From Flaviflexus huanghaiensis (GTDB lineage: Bacteria > Actinomycetota > Actinomycetes > Actinomycetales > Actinomycetaceae): DNA of 64,000 nt. Made by a program: the position numbers and the translations under genes. Under the pieces are notes generated by a model, which worked only from the letters and a program-made list of their open reading frames with translations, was not told where the DNA came from and ran no database searches. Shown piece by piece: positions 25,500 to 33,899 of this stretch (position 1 is its first letter; each line of letters begins with the position of its first letter). The DNA lies in assembly GCF_014118685.1 (NCBI RefSeq), contig NZ_JACFAK010000001.1:1-64000 (forward strand), in the 5' to 3' direction.

Positions 25500-26735
25500 A
25501 TGTACTGCATGACTATCAACGCCGGCGCTCCGCGCACCCAGCGACCGATCCGCGCACGTCGGCACGATCCGGCGATGCAGCCGATGATCGTCATCTGGGA
25601 GGCCACGCGTGCCTGTCAGCTTGCGTGCCGCCACTGCCGAGCAGAAGCGGCTCCGGGACGCAGTATTTTTGAGCTGACGACCGATGAGGCGACGAAATTG
25701 ATGGAAGAGGTGCTGTCCTTCGGCAAGCCCGCGCCAATCTTCATCATCTCGGGAGGCGACTGCTTCGAGAGGGACGACCTCTATGAGATCGCGAAACGCG
25801 GCGTCGACATGGGTCTCCATGTTGCGGTCTCCCCCTCTGGCACCGACAAGCTCGATCGGACGTCGCTCAAGAAGCTTCAGGACGTCGGGGTCAACGTGAT
25901 CTCGCTGTCCCTGGATGGTTCGACACGAGCCAGCCACGATGGCTTCCGCCGCATTCCGGGCACATACGACAACACGATTGCCGGATGGGAGGCTGCCCGT
26001 GAATTGGGCATGAAGGTTCAGCTCAACACTGTCGTTGCGCGGCACAACGTGTTGGAGCTGCCGGCTATCGCCCAGACTGTCCGCGATCTTGGTGTGCTCA
26101 CATGGTCCGGATTCCTCCTCGTCCCGACGGGCCGCGGCGTTGATCTTGGAGCCCTGACCGCGGAGGAGACCGAAGACGTGCTTAACGTCTTCTACGACAT
26201 GGGAGAGACTGTCCCCGTCAAGACGACAGAGGGCCATCATTTCCGCCGCGTCTCCATCCAGCGGCATATTCTCGCCGAGGCGGGCGCGGACCATGTCGCC
26301 ATTATGAATCTCGGACCTCTGTACACCACCCTTCGTGCGGACGCGGAGGCCCGTGGCCTTCTCGCCGGCGAACGACGGCGCCGCCCGCCCATCAATGTCT
26401 CATCGGGCAACGGCTTTGTCTTCGTCAACCACGTCGGCCAAGTGACTCCATCTGGCTTCCTCGATGTCCCAGCGGGAAATGTCCGAGACTCGTCGATCGT
26501 CGACCTGTACCGCGACTCGGAGCTCTTCACCGGAATCCGTCGACCCGACCTGCTCGAGGGCAAGTGCGGGGCGTGCGAGTACAACACCGTGTGCGGAGGC
26601 TCCCGCTCGCGCGCCTACAACTCGACCGGCAATATCTTCGCTGAGGAGCCCATGTGTGTCTACGAGCCTGGCAGTTTTCCTTACGCGGACGAGGTCAAGG
26701 AGCTCTTCGCGGCTAATTCTCCGAGTAGAGGCTGA
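25500..26735 (+). CDS. Radical SAM/SPASM domain protein (TIGR04053-like)
   Basis: 411 aa. The [4Fe-4S]/SAM motif is CQLACRHC, directly after IVIWEATRA, and a SPASM-type C-terminal cysteine cluster (GKCGACEYNTVCGGSRSRAY with a later CVYEPG) binds extra clusters. The arrangement resembles TIGR04053 and the heme-modifying NirJ/AhbD family, so heme or peptide maturation is possible; the substrate is not evident. ATG 25500 and ATG 25509 are both feasible and neither has a ribosome binding site. The 3' end overlaps the convergent nucleosidase gene by 23 bp. Confidence 0.88.
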   Translation: MYCMTINAGAPRTQRPIRARRHDPAMQPMIVIWEATRACQLACRHCRAEAAPGRSIFELTTDEATKLMEEVLSFGKPAPIFIISGGDCFERDDLYEIAKRGVDMGLHVAVSPSGTDKLDRTSLKKLQDVGVNVISLSLDGSTRASHDGFRRIPGTYDNTIAGWEAARELGMKVQLNTVVARHNVLELPAIAQTVRDLGVLTWSGFLLVPTGRGVDLGALTAEETEDVLNVFYDMGETVPVKTTEGHHFRRVSIQRHILAEAGADHVAIMNLGPLYTTLRADAEARGLLAGERRRRPPINVSSGNGFVFVNHVGQVTPSGFLDVPAGNVRDSSIVDLYRDSELFTGIRRPDLLEGKCGACEYNTVCGGSRSRAYNSTGNIFAEEPMCVYEPGSFPYADEVKELFAANSPSRG

Positions 26736-28026
26736 GGATCGCGTCAGCCCACGTGCCGAAGTGCTGGCGGATCGAGGCGCCTGACGGATAGGGCTTGTCC
26801 TGGGAGGACAACCACTGCTGGTAACCGGAATACGAGGGATTGCGCCGCTCCGCACTCATTGCCTCGTGGTAGAGACGAATCGCCTCGCGGTAGTCCTCAT
26901 CGGAGTAACGCAGTCCGCCCCGGCGTCTCCCGCTGCCCCCGGTTAAACCAATCGCGGTCATCGCGTTGTTCCAGTAGCCGTCGAAACGCTTCATGATGGT
27001 CTGCGACGTGGGCGGCCACGTCTGGCGTCCGCGGCCGCCAACGAGGTTAAGATCTTCGAGGATTTCTGCACGGAGCGTGTCATACCGCTGCGACGTGATT
27101 CGCGCAGACGGGTTGTCAGCGACGAACTGCTTGCCAGCGGCGATAAGTTCGGCGAAGGATCGCACCTGCTCGTCATGCAGATCGCGCGACAGGTCGGATA
27201 GGTCGAGATTGAGGTCCGTCGCGTCCACTGGTTCCAGACCATTGTCGATCGCGACGACAGCGAACAGTGCTGCGAAGAGGGCATCAAGACCGAACTGCCG
27301 GCGGCGTCTGCCGGGCGTCCCTCCACCTCGCAACACCGAGATGATCTCGAGGGTTGTCTCCGCGGCGAGCACGGCGGCCTCATCGAGGGCCATGTGGAAG
27401 TCTTGATCGGCGGCGGGGCCGCACAGGTCAGAGACGGCGCGTACGGCGGCGAATTGCGTGCCGAATGCGTGGCAGACCTGGGCGGCGGCCACGGATTCCA
27501 TGTCGGTCGACAGGGCAGTCGGGAATGCCTGACGCACAGCGTCGACGTTCTTTGCTGTGACGAAGCTGTCGGAGGACAGCATGAGACCGGTTGTCACACG
27601 GTCGTTCTCAAGCTGTTCGACGATGTCGAGGACTCTTGGCGAACACGTGAACTCTGGCGGCTGACCCGGCACTTGGCCGAACTCATAGTCGAAGGCAGTC
27701 GCGTCTGCCATGCCATACCGATAGGTAGAGCCGATGATGATGTCGCCGACCTCAACAGACGGGTGTAGACCACCGGCCGTGCCGGAGAAGAAGACGTCGC
27801 GGGTCGAGACTTGTCCAAGCGCCCACGTGAGGGCGCTCGCTGCCGCCGTCTGTCCAATTCCCGACTGAACGAGAAGGATCCGTGGTGAGGCCAGTTCGAG
27901 GAACCACGCTCTGAAGGTCGACGGTGTAGTGAGCTCGCCAACGCGGCGCGTCGCGCGCGCTTTGGCAAGGAAGGGCTCCGCCTCTTCCGGCATTGCGGTG
28001 AGGACGATTGCGGCGGCAGTACGCAT
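26713..28026 (-). CDS. MTA/SAH nucleosidase fused to HNH-associated repeats
   Basis: 437 aa. Residues 1 to about 235 are a MTAN/Pfs nucleosidase that splits adenine from S-adenosylhomocysteine and methylthioadenosine: Glu in MPEEAEPF (12-19), SGTAGGLHPSVEVGDI (81-96), E177 in STDMESVAAAQ and D200 in AVSD are all present. About 240-437 is extra. It includes two modules resembling the HNH-associated helical repeat (PF18780 type): about 308-361 with TIMKRFDGYWNNAMTAIG and 374-434 with ASIRQHFGTWADAILSLY. Two bp downstream of luxS, so the pair catalyses SAH to ribosylhomocysteine to homocysteine plus DPD. Function of the C-terminal half is unknown. Confidence 0.88.
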   Translation of the reverse strand: MRTAAAIVLTAMPEEAEPFLAKARATRRVGELTTPSTFRAWFLELASPRILLVQSGIGQTAAASALTWALGQVSTRDVFFSGTAGGLHPSVEVGDIIIGSTYRYGMADATAFDYEFGQVPGQPPEFTCSPRVLDIVEQLENDRVTTGLMLSSDSFVTAKNVDAVRQAFPTALSTDMESVAAAQVCHAFGTQFAAVRAVSDLCGPAADQDFHMALDEAAVLAAETTLEIISVLRGGGTPGRRRRQFGLDALFAALFAVVAIDNGLEPVDATDLNLDLSDLSRDLHDEQVRSFAELIAAGKQFVADNPSARITSQRYDTLRAEILEDLNLVGGRGRQTWPPTSQTIMKRFDGYWNNAMTAIGLTGGSGRRRGGLRYSDEDYREAIRLYHEAMSAERRNPSYSGYQQWLSSQDKPYPSGASIRQHFGTWADAILSLYSEN

Positions 28027-28028
28027 GG

Positions 28029-28493
28029 CTACGCTTTCATGACCTGTGACCAGGAGTCGCGCTGATCGAGCATCGCCCGGGCCGCCTTCTTGGCACCCTC
28101 AAGATCGTGGCTTGCTCCCCACCCGCACTGGACGACGTTTGCGGCAGGAACTTCATCCACGCCGAGAAGATCGGTGAGGGTCTGCGCGACAAGCTCGCGG
28201 ATTGCCTCCTCGTCCGGTTCGCCCGCCATGAGCAGGTAGAAGCCGGTCTGGCACCCCATGGGGGAGAAATCGATGACGTCGTTGGAATGGTTGCGCGACA
28301 GTTCCGCGAAGGTGTGCTCGACGGAATGGATTGTCGGCATTTCAAGGTGCTCAACGTTCGGCTGGCAGAAGCGGACGTCGTACTTTGTCAGCACATCTCC
28401 CTTCGGAAGGGTCTTCACGTCAGCAACCCGGATGTAAGGAGCATCGACATCCCGATGATCCAGATTGAACGATTCAACATTCATTGTCGACAT
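28029..28493 (-). CDS. luxS: S-ribosylhomocysteine lyase LuxS
   Basis: 154 aa metalloenzyme that yields homocysteine and DPD, the precursor of autoinducer-2. Metal ligands H56 and H60 in HSVEH, catalytic E59, C81 in [10 protein letters not shown], and C123 in QCGWGASHD match the family. ATG 28493 has GGAGGAC just upstream. A longer frame exists but includes this site and no better start. Upstream gene of a two-gene unit with the nucleosidase. A -10-like TAGGAT lies at 28517-28522 (minus strand). Confidence 0.96.
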   Translation of the reverse strand: MSTMNVESFNLDHRDVDAPYIRVADVKTLPKGDVLTKYDVRFCQPNVEHLEMPTIHSVEHTFAELSRNHSNDVIDFSPMGCQTGFYLLMAGEPDEEAIRELVAQTLTDLLGVDEVPAANVVQCGWGASHDLEGAKKAARAMLDQRDSWSQVMKA

Positions 28494-28593
28494 ATGTCCT
28501 CCACGGCTAGAATCTGATCCTACTGTAGCGCGGTCAGCGACAGCAGGAGTGCAGACAATATTTCCTGGTCTGGATTCGATCACTTTGGTGAAC

Positions 28594-28599
28594 TAGCGT
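28594..28599 (+). promoter_or_regulatory. -10 element, probable leaderless promoter
   Basis: TAGCGT ends 6 nt before the ATG at 28606; no Shine-Dalgarno is present. Confidence 0.45.
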
Positions 28600-28605
28600 G
28601 AACAC

Positions 28606-28905
28606 ATGCTCCTTGCTTTCTCTATAGCTCCCTCGACTTCTGAGACCGACACTGGTTCCGTCTCAGAGGCTGTCGCCGCCGCGGTCGCTGTTGTGCGGGC
28701 CTCCGGCCTGCCCCACGAAACAACCTCAATGTTCACAACCCTTGAAGGAGAGTGGGACGAGGTCATGGCGGTCGTAAAGGAAACCGTTGATGTCGTCTCT
28801 CGGTACGCCCCGCGCGTCTCACTCGTCATGAAGGCCGACATTCGTCCCGGATACACGGGGCAGCTCACCGCGAAGGTTCAACGTATCGACGAACACCTGT
28901 CGTGA
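28606..28905 (+). CDS. Thiamine-binding / MTH1187 family protein
   Basis: 99 aa ferredoxin-fold protein of the MTH1187/YkoF-like (DUF77) family, some members of which bind thiamine. Begins MLLAFSIAPSTSETDTGSVS and contains the conserved SLVMKADIRPGYTGQL. Cytoplasmic, no membrane segments. Its stop overlaps the next gene start (GTGA), so it is coupled with the NUDIX gene. Confidence 0.82.
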   Translation: MLLAFSIAPSTSETDTGSVSEAVAAAVAVVRASGLPHETTSMFTTLEGEWDEVMAVVKETVDVVSRYAPRVSLVMKADIRPGYTGQLTAKVQRIDEHLS

Positions 28906-29459
28906 TCCTGACCATCACCGGGATCTGCTTCGTGGATCGCGGCCGGCTCCTCACCGTGCGAAAGAAGAACACGACGAAGTTCATGCTCGTCGGTGGCAAA
29001 CTTGAGCCGGGTGAGACCGCGGTGGCCGCTGCGTCGCGAGAGTGCTTGGAAGAAGTCGGTCTTATCCGCACGCCAGACCAGCTCGCACTCCTCGGCCGAC
29101 ATGAAGAAGAAGCAGCCAACGAACCCGGTTGGAGGGTATTATCCACCATATTCGTGGCAGACCCGCTCACGGATGAAGAACGCGTCACACTAGAGCCGCG
29201 CGCTGAGATAGCCGAAATCCGATGGCTCGATCTCGCCGGCGACCAACCGACAGATCTGGCACCACTCCTCGTCAGGCATGTCGTACCCGCACTCCGCAAC
29301 CGATTACCCATCGGAAAGGACCAGGACTCATGCGCTCCTCACCCGCGGCCATCGTCTCCGGACAACTCAGAGCCGACAGGGCCAACCGACCGCTCTCCGT
29401 TTTCGACATGTTCCGCATCGGCATCGGCCCCTCCTCATCGCACACCGTCGGCCCCATGA
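28902..29459 (+). CDS. NUDIX hydrolase with long 3' overlap into sdaA
   Basis: 185 aa as read. The Nudix box is intact (GGKLEPGETAVAAASRECLE then EVGL). The domain ends near residue 140 (LVRHVVPALRNRLP). The last 43 residues are Ser/Pro-rich, unlike any family, and run 130 nt into sdaA in another frame. The normal stop has probably been lost, or one base has been gained or lost near 29310. GTG start overlaps the previous stop by 4 nt. Confidence 0.75.
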   Translation: MILTITGICFVDRGRLLTVRKKNTTKFMLVGGKLEPGETAVAAASRECLEEVGLIRTPDQLALLGRHEEEAANEPGWRVLSTIFVADPLTDEERVTLEPRAEIAEIRWLDLAGDQPTDLAPLLVRHVVPALRNRLPIGKDQDSCAPHPRPSSPDNSEPTGPTDRSPFSTCSASASAPPHRTPSAP

Positions 29460-30787
29460 AGGCTGGGCACGCCTTCGCTGCCCTTATCGCTCACGAATGG
29501 CCAGGCCGCAAGCTCACGCGAATCACGATCGAACTCTTCGGCTCGCTCGGCGCGACCGGGCGCGGGCACTGGACTGACCGTGCCATCCTCCTCGGGCTTG
29601 CCGGCTACCGGCCAGACACGGTCGGCATCGAAGCCGTCGACACGATCATGGACGAGGTACGCCAGAACAACGCGATCCAACTCGCCAGCTACGGGAGACT
29701 CTCCGTCGATCTCGACACCGACATTGTGCTGTCCCCGCGGGTGCGCCTGCCCCACCACGTCAATGCGCTGACCATCACCGCCCACAGCGGCGACGATCGG
29801 TATTCGCGGACCTACTATTCGGTCGGGGGCGGCTTCATCATGGAGGACCTCTCCGACGATCCGGCGGCAAGCCCCGACGTTCACGGGATGGCGACAAGCG
29901 AGTCGCAGGCGGCCCACGCAACACGGGCTCCGTATCCGTTCTCCACGGCAGGCGAGCTCCTTGCCCTCTGTGCCGCGAAGGGCATGTCAATCTCAGACAT
30001 CGTGTGGGCTAATGAGGTCGCCGCGCGGGACCGTAGCGACGTCCTTCACTACATTTCCGAGATCCAAGCCGCCATGAACGACTGCATCAAGGCCGGCATC
30101 TCCACCGAAGGCGTGTTGCCTGGCGGGCTCGGCGTTCGGCGCCGCGCAGCCAGCCTCTACCGGGAGCTGACCGAGAGCACGAAAAAAGACTCACTGTACG
30201 GCATCGACTGGGTCAACCTGTGGGCGCTCGCGGTCAACGAAGAGAACGCTGCCGGACATCGAGTCGTGACTGCTCCGACGAATGGCGCTGCCGGAATTGT
30301 CCCTGCCGTTTACACGTACTACCGACTCCATGTAGAGGACTCGGACGATGATGGGGCGCGCAGGTTTTTCCTCGCAGCGACCGCAATCGGCGCCCTCATT
30401 AAGACGAACGCGTCAATCGCGGGTGCCGAGGTCGGCTGTCAGGGCGAAGTGGGATCGGCCAGCGCGATGGCGGCCGCAGGCCTGGCCGAAGCCTTAGGCG
30501 GCACACCCGAACAGGTGGAGAACGCCGCCGAAATCGCCATGGAACACAATCTCGGTCTCACCTGCGACCCCGTCGGCGGGCTCGTCCAGATCCCCTGCAT
30601 CGAACGCAATGCCATCGGCGCCGTCAAAGCTATCAATGCCGCTCGTCTCGCACTATGGGGCGATGGTCAGCACACGGTGTCATTTGACGCGGTCATTGAA
30701 ACGATGCGGCAGACGGGGGCTGACATGCATTCCAAATACAAGGAGACATCGGAGGGCGGGCTCGCCGTCAACGTCGTCGAGTGCTGA
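29330..30787 (+). CDS. sdaA: L-serine ammonia-lyase (iron-sulfur)
   Basis: 485 aa single-chain L-serine dehydratase (serine to pyruvate and ammonia). N-terminal beta domain [21 protein letters not shown]-terminal alpha domain with Fe-S cysteines in [32 protein letters not shown]. The start at 29330 ([12 protein letters not shown]) follows an AAGGA. It adds 22 residues before the usual family start, but no later ATG fits. Overlaps the NUDIX gene and is followed by a strong terminator. Confidence 0.94.
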   Translation: MRSSPAAIVSGQLRADRANRPLSVFDMFRIGIGPSSSHTVGPMKAGHAFAALIAHEWPGRKLTRITIELFGSLGATGRGHWTDRAILLGLAGYRPDTVGIEAVDTIMDEVRQNNAIQLASYGRLSVDLDTDIVLSPRVRLPHHVNALTITAHSGDDRYSRTYYSVGGGFIMEDLSDDPAASPDVHGMATSESQAAHATRAPYPFSTAGELLALCAAKGMSISDIVWANEVAARDRSDVLHYISEIQAAMNDCIKAGISTEGVLPGGLGVRRRAASLYRELTESTKKDSLYGIDWVNLWALAVNEENAAGHRVVTAPTNGAAGIVPAVYTYYRLHVEDSDDDGARRFFLAATAIGALIKTNASIAGAEVGCQGEVGSASAMAAAGLAEALGGTPEQVENAAEIAMEHNLGLTCDPVGGLVQIPCIERNAIGAVKAINAARLALWGDGQHTVSFDAVIETMRQTGADMHSKYKETSEGGLAVNVVEC

Positions 30788-30843
30788 CGGGGTTGCAACC
30801 GCAGTCGCCGTGACGCAGGCGGGAGCTCTCCGCGCAAAAGGAA

Positions 30844-30867
30844 GCGGGACCCCGTGAGGGGTCCCGC
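30844..30867. terminator. Bidirectional terminator between sdaA and gltA
   Basis: GCGGGACCCC-GTGA-GGGGTCCCGC is a perfect 10-bp stem with a 4-nt loop, placed between two convergent genes. Confidence 0.88.
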
Positions 30868-30879
30868 CAGCCACGTTGG

Positions 30880-32169
30880 TCAGTTGCGCTGATCGCGCGG
30901 CACCCACGTGTTCTCGACATCGCCCTGGTAGATCTGGCGAGGCCGGTAGATCCGACCCGTCGGGTCCTCATGGACTTCCTTCCAGTTCGCAATCCAGCCG
31001 GGCATGCGACCGATGGCGAACATGACGGTGAACATATCAAGGGGAATGCCGACCGCTCGGAGGATGATGCCCGAGTAGAAGTCGACATTTGGATAGAGCT
31101 TGCGCTCGACGAAGTAGTCGTCCTTGAGCGCGACCTCTTCGAGCTTGAGCGCGACGTCGAGGAGCGGGTCCTCGACGTTCATCTGCTCGAGCACGTCGAA
31201 GGCGGCATCCTTGAGGATTGTCGCGCGCGGGTCGAAGTTCTTGTAGACGCGGTGACCAAAGCCCATGAGCTTGCGGCCTGTCGACTTGTCCTTGACCTCG
31301 TCCATGAAGACCGCGGGGTCGAGGCCCTCGTCGTGAATCTTCTGCAGCATTTCGATGACCGCAACGTTGGCACCGCCGTGCAGGCGGCCCCACAGTGCGG
31401 AGATGCCAGCAGAGGCGGAGGCGAACATGTTGGCCTTCGAGGACGCGACCATGCGGACGGTCGACGTCGAGCAGTTCTGCTCGTGGTCTGCGTGGAGCAC
31501 GAAGAACATGTTGAGGGCGCGAACGACCTCGGGGGAGGGTTCGTAGTCGTGGTACGGGCTTGAGAACATCATGTGGAGGAAGTTCTCCACGTACTTGAGG
31601 TCCTTGCGTGGGTAAACGATCGGTTCGCCAATCGTCGTCTTGTAGGACGCCGCAGCGATCGTCCGCACCTTCGACATGAGAGAGGCGGCCGCGTAGAACA
31701 GGTCGTTCTCGTCCTCGGGCTGCATGACCTGCGGGTCGTATGCGGTCAGCGAATTGACCATGGCGGACAGGATTGCCATCGGCTGTCCGTTTGAGCCATA
31801 CCCGTCGAAGTGCTTGAGCATCGACTGGTGGAGTGGTGCGTTTTCGGTGAGGAGCGCGGCGAAGTCATCCCGCTCCTTCTGCGAGCAGAGCTTGCCGAAG
31901 ATGACGAGGTAGGCGGTTTCGATGAAGCTCGAATTCTTCGCGAGTTGCTCGATCGGGTAGCCGCGGTAGCGAAGGATTCCTTTCTCTCCGTCAATGAAGG
32001 TGACCTTTGACTCGCACGAGCCGGTGTTGCCGTATCCGTCGTCAAGAGTGATGTAGCCCGTGTTGGCGCGAAGAGAGCTGATGTCGACAGCTTTCTCGCC
32101 CATAGTGCCTGTTACGACAGGGAGTTCGTACTCCTTGCCGTCGAGAATGAGCTTTGCAGTCTCGCTCAT
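30880..32169 (-). CDS. gltA: Citrate synthase (type II)
   Basis: 429 aa citrate synthase, first step of the TCA cycle. Active-site segments LHADHEQNCSTSTVRMVASS, LWGRLHGGANVAVIEM and GFGHRVYKNFDPRA are present. N-terminal beta domain with GDGEKGILRYRGYPIEQLA-like segment. AAGGAG precedes the ATG at 32169. Monocistronic, convergent with sdaA. Confidence 0.97.
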   Translation of the reverse strand: MSETAKLILDGKEYELPVVTGTMGEKAVDISSLRANTGYITLDDGYGNTGSCESKVTFIDGEKGILRYRGYPIEQLAKNSSFIETAYLVIFGKLCSQKERDDFAALLTENAPLHQSMLKHFDGYGSNGQPMAILSAMVNSLTAYDPQVMQPEDENDLFYAAASLMSKVRTIAAASYKTTIGEPIVYPRKDLKYVENFLHMMFSSPYHDYEPSPEVVRALNMFFVLHADHEQNCSTSTVRMVASSKANMFASASAGISALWGRLHGGANVAVIEMLQKIHDEGLDPAVFMDEVKDKSTGRKLMGFGHRVYKNFDPRATILKDAAFDVLEQMNVEDPLLDVALKLEEVALKDDYFVERKLYPNVDFYSGIILRAVGIPLDMFTVMFAIGRMPGWIANWKEVHEDPTGRIYRPRQIYQGDVENTWVPRDQRN

Positions 32170-32409
32170 GAACTCTCCTTATTGTCTGTAGCCTGTGTTC
32201 CTCAACCGTGAGCAGGCGTGTATAGATCTTCGTCGGAATCTCCTTCTACAGCCTACATAACTGTGCGCCCCCTCACCCATTCGTTCGCCGTTGTTTTCTC
32301 ACGACATCGCCAACGTAGAGAGGCTGTGACCTGGACAGAGATCGCCTGAGCGCACCTAACGGTGTCCGATGTGGCACTCATCATTCTCGGCCCGAGAGCG
32401 GGTACGTAA
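32170..32409. other. gltA upstream region
   Basis: 240 bp without a gene. It should hold the gltA promoter on the minus strand; several TAnnnT hexamers occur but none has a convincing -35 partner. Nothing else seen. Confidence 0.4.
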
Positions 32410-32763
32410 GTCGGAAGAGGCTTAGGCATTGGTAGGCGTCTAAAGATCACGAAAGAACGCCCGCTCAGGGTCGACCGCGTCTGCCCCTCGTGCGGTGCCA
32501 GTCACCTCGCCGAAACCATCACCGCACAATACTGGTTCGACACCTGCCAACTCGTCCGGGACGATTCTGAGCTCGAAGCCCTCGCCGAGTAGAGGCTTGT
32601 CTCCCGCATCACCTCTGTCACACCCAAGCAGGCCGCGGATATTCTGGGCGAATCAGAGAACATCGTCAAGCGTCGCATCCGACGTCACCAGCCTGCTTGT
32701 GAGCTCGTCGACGTGACGCAGCATTGCGGTCTTGGCGACCTCAAACCGGGTCGTGTACCTTAA
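32410..32763 (+). pseudogene. Decayed small gene: zinc-knuckle and HTH remnants with in-frame TAG
   Basis: One frame is open over the whole stretch except for a TAG at 32590-32592. Before it the frame reads RPLRVDRVCPSCGASHLAET, after it TPKQAADILGESENIVKRRI, which looks like an excisionase-type helix-turn-helix. No start codon with ribosome binding site is visible. A nonsense-disrupted accessory or mobile-element gene is the simplest reading; family not recognised. Confidence 0.35.
32732..32761 (+). promoter_or_regulatory. Promoter candidate for TM2 gene
   Basis: -35 TTGGCG (32732-32737), 18-bp spacer, -10 TACCTT (32756-32761). Leader would be about 58 nt. Confidence 0.4.
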
Positions 32764-32825
32764 AAGTGTGGGCGAAGCGCACTCTCAATGCCGAGAGCAA
32801 AGGGCGGCCACAGAAAGACGCAACC

Positions 32826-33164
32826 ATGACAACTCCCGATTCTCAGCACAACAACTATCAAGGCATGCCACATCCTCAGTTCCAGCAACACCCACAGTTC
32901 CAGTATGTCGCGCCAATGTCCCCCATGCACCCAGCCTATGCACGGTCCGACAAATCCAGGCTGGTCGCAATCCTTCTCGCGTTCTTTATCGGAGGGCTCG
33001 GAGCCCACAGGTTCTACGTCGGTAAAATTGGGACAGGAATCCTCTGGCTCTTCACCCTAGGGTGGCTCGGTATCGGCGTTATTGTTGACATCATTCTCAT
33101 CGCGGCGGGGTCCTTCAAAGACTCTGATGGTCGCCGCGTTCTCGACTGGTCCCCCGAGAGCTAG
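32826..33164 (+). CDS. TM2 domain membrane protein
   Basis: 112 aa. A Gln/Pro/His-rich cytoplasmic N-terminus (about 1-48) precedes a TM2 domain: KSRLVAILLAFFIGGLGAHR, FYVGKIGTGILWLFTLG and the second helix ending DIILIAAGSF. The DRF-like turn between helices is GAHRFYVGK. Function unknown. ATG 32826 (MTTPDSQHNN) chosen because upstream residues look non-coding. Flanked by degenerate sequence on both sides. Confidence 0.85.
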   Translation: MTTPDSQHNNYQGMPHPQFQQHPQFQYVAPMSPMHPAYARSDKSRLVAILLAFFIGGLGAHRFYVGKIGTGILWLFTLGWLGIGVIVDIILIAAGSFKDSDGRRVLDWSPES

Positions 33165-33184
33165 CACGCACCTTTCCACTCCTT

Positions 33185-33211
33185 GATAGCCCCGAACTTC
33201 TCGGGGCTATC
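33185..33211 (+). terminator. Intrinsic terminator after TM2 gene
   Basis: GATAGCCCCGA-ACTTC-TCGGGGCTATC, perfect 11-bp stem with 5-nt loop, 20 bp after the stop. Confidence 0.85.
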
Positions 33212-33241
33212 TGCTTGTCCGGAGGTGGCGCGGGTGTCTGA

Positions 33242-33625
33242 CAGGGTAAGCAACGGACGCGGCGAGCTTGCCGCCTTAAACGCCAACATATCCACAACCA
33301 CTTCCCACGCGACAACCTGCCCTGCGACCGGTGCGGCATTCCCTTCGACTGGATCATTGCCGACTACACCCACGCCGGGTACTTCACTGCCGACCACACC
33401 AAAGCGACCGCCACAGGCCCCCATATCTCCGCACAGCGCATCACCCCACTCAGGGCGCTACCTGCGTCACGGATAGTCGTAACATTGCCCCCGCCCGCGG
33501 CCTTGTCTCGACGATCGCAACGCTTTCGTGGCCGAGTCGCTGCGTATCAATGCGGGGGACCAGGTCGCGTAAGCCACCTGAGCGGCAGAACACGCCGGGA
33601 GTGCCGACACGCCGGAAATGAATGA
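33242..33625 (+). pseudogene. Degenerate HNH endonuclease-like gene
   Basis: A frame open from 33242 to the TGA at 33623 lacks a start codon. It reads RLKRQHIHNHFPRDNLPCDR, CGIPFDW and ADHTKATATGPHISAQRITP, i.e. the CxxC, the DH core and the later part of a phage-type HNH nuclease. The expected C-terminal CNxxRG segment appears only in a neighbouring frame (SRNIAPARG near 33475), so a frameshift near 33450 is likely. Probably a prophage or intron remnant. Confidence 0.4.
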
Positions 33626-33638
33626 TTCTGCGCCTTCG

Positions 33639-33856
33639 CCTGTCCACAGTTGTGGACAGGGACGAGGTCATATGTCCACAGGTGAACGACGTCTGTGCGA
33701 CACGGAATCGTCGCCCATTCTGTCCGGACCGCGCGGCATGATGTCGCTGTAGCTCGCGAACACTGCGTGCCACCTGCACAGATGGCGTAATGGGTGCTGG
33801 CGGGGTGCAGGTCAGGCATGCACAGCCATCCACAGTCCGTCCACCACTCGTCCACA
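33639..33856. promoter_or_regulatory. Cluster of five DnaA-box-like 9-mers
   Basis: Sites: CTGTCCACA at 33640-33648 and its inverted copy at 33651-33659 (together a 10-bp-arm palindrome 33639-33660), ATGTCCACA 33672-33680, CCATCCACA 33826-33834, TCGTCCACA 33848-33856. Each differs by one or two bases from TTGTCCACA or TTATCCACA. No gene occupies 33626-33881. Confidence 0.4.
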
Positions 33857-33881
33857 GAATTTGGTGTTAAGGATCCCCTCA

Positions 33882-33897
33882 ACACACCATGTTGTGG
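33882..33897. promoter_or_regulatory. NrdR box 1
   Basis: ACACACCATGTTGTGG fits the NrdR consensus acaCwAtATaTwGtgt at 12 of 16 positions. Centre is 31 bp from box 2, the spacing normal for NrdR. Confidence 0.7.
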
Positions 33898-33899
33898 TG

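Noticed and set aside
24140-25606. 488-codon minus-strand frame opposite the LLM oxidoreductase
   Set aside because: Shadow frame in very GC-rich DNA; His/Asp/Arg-rich without any domain.
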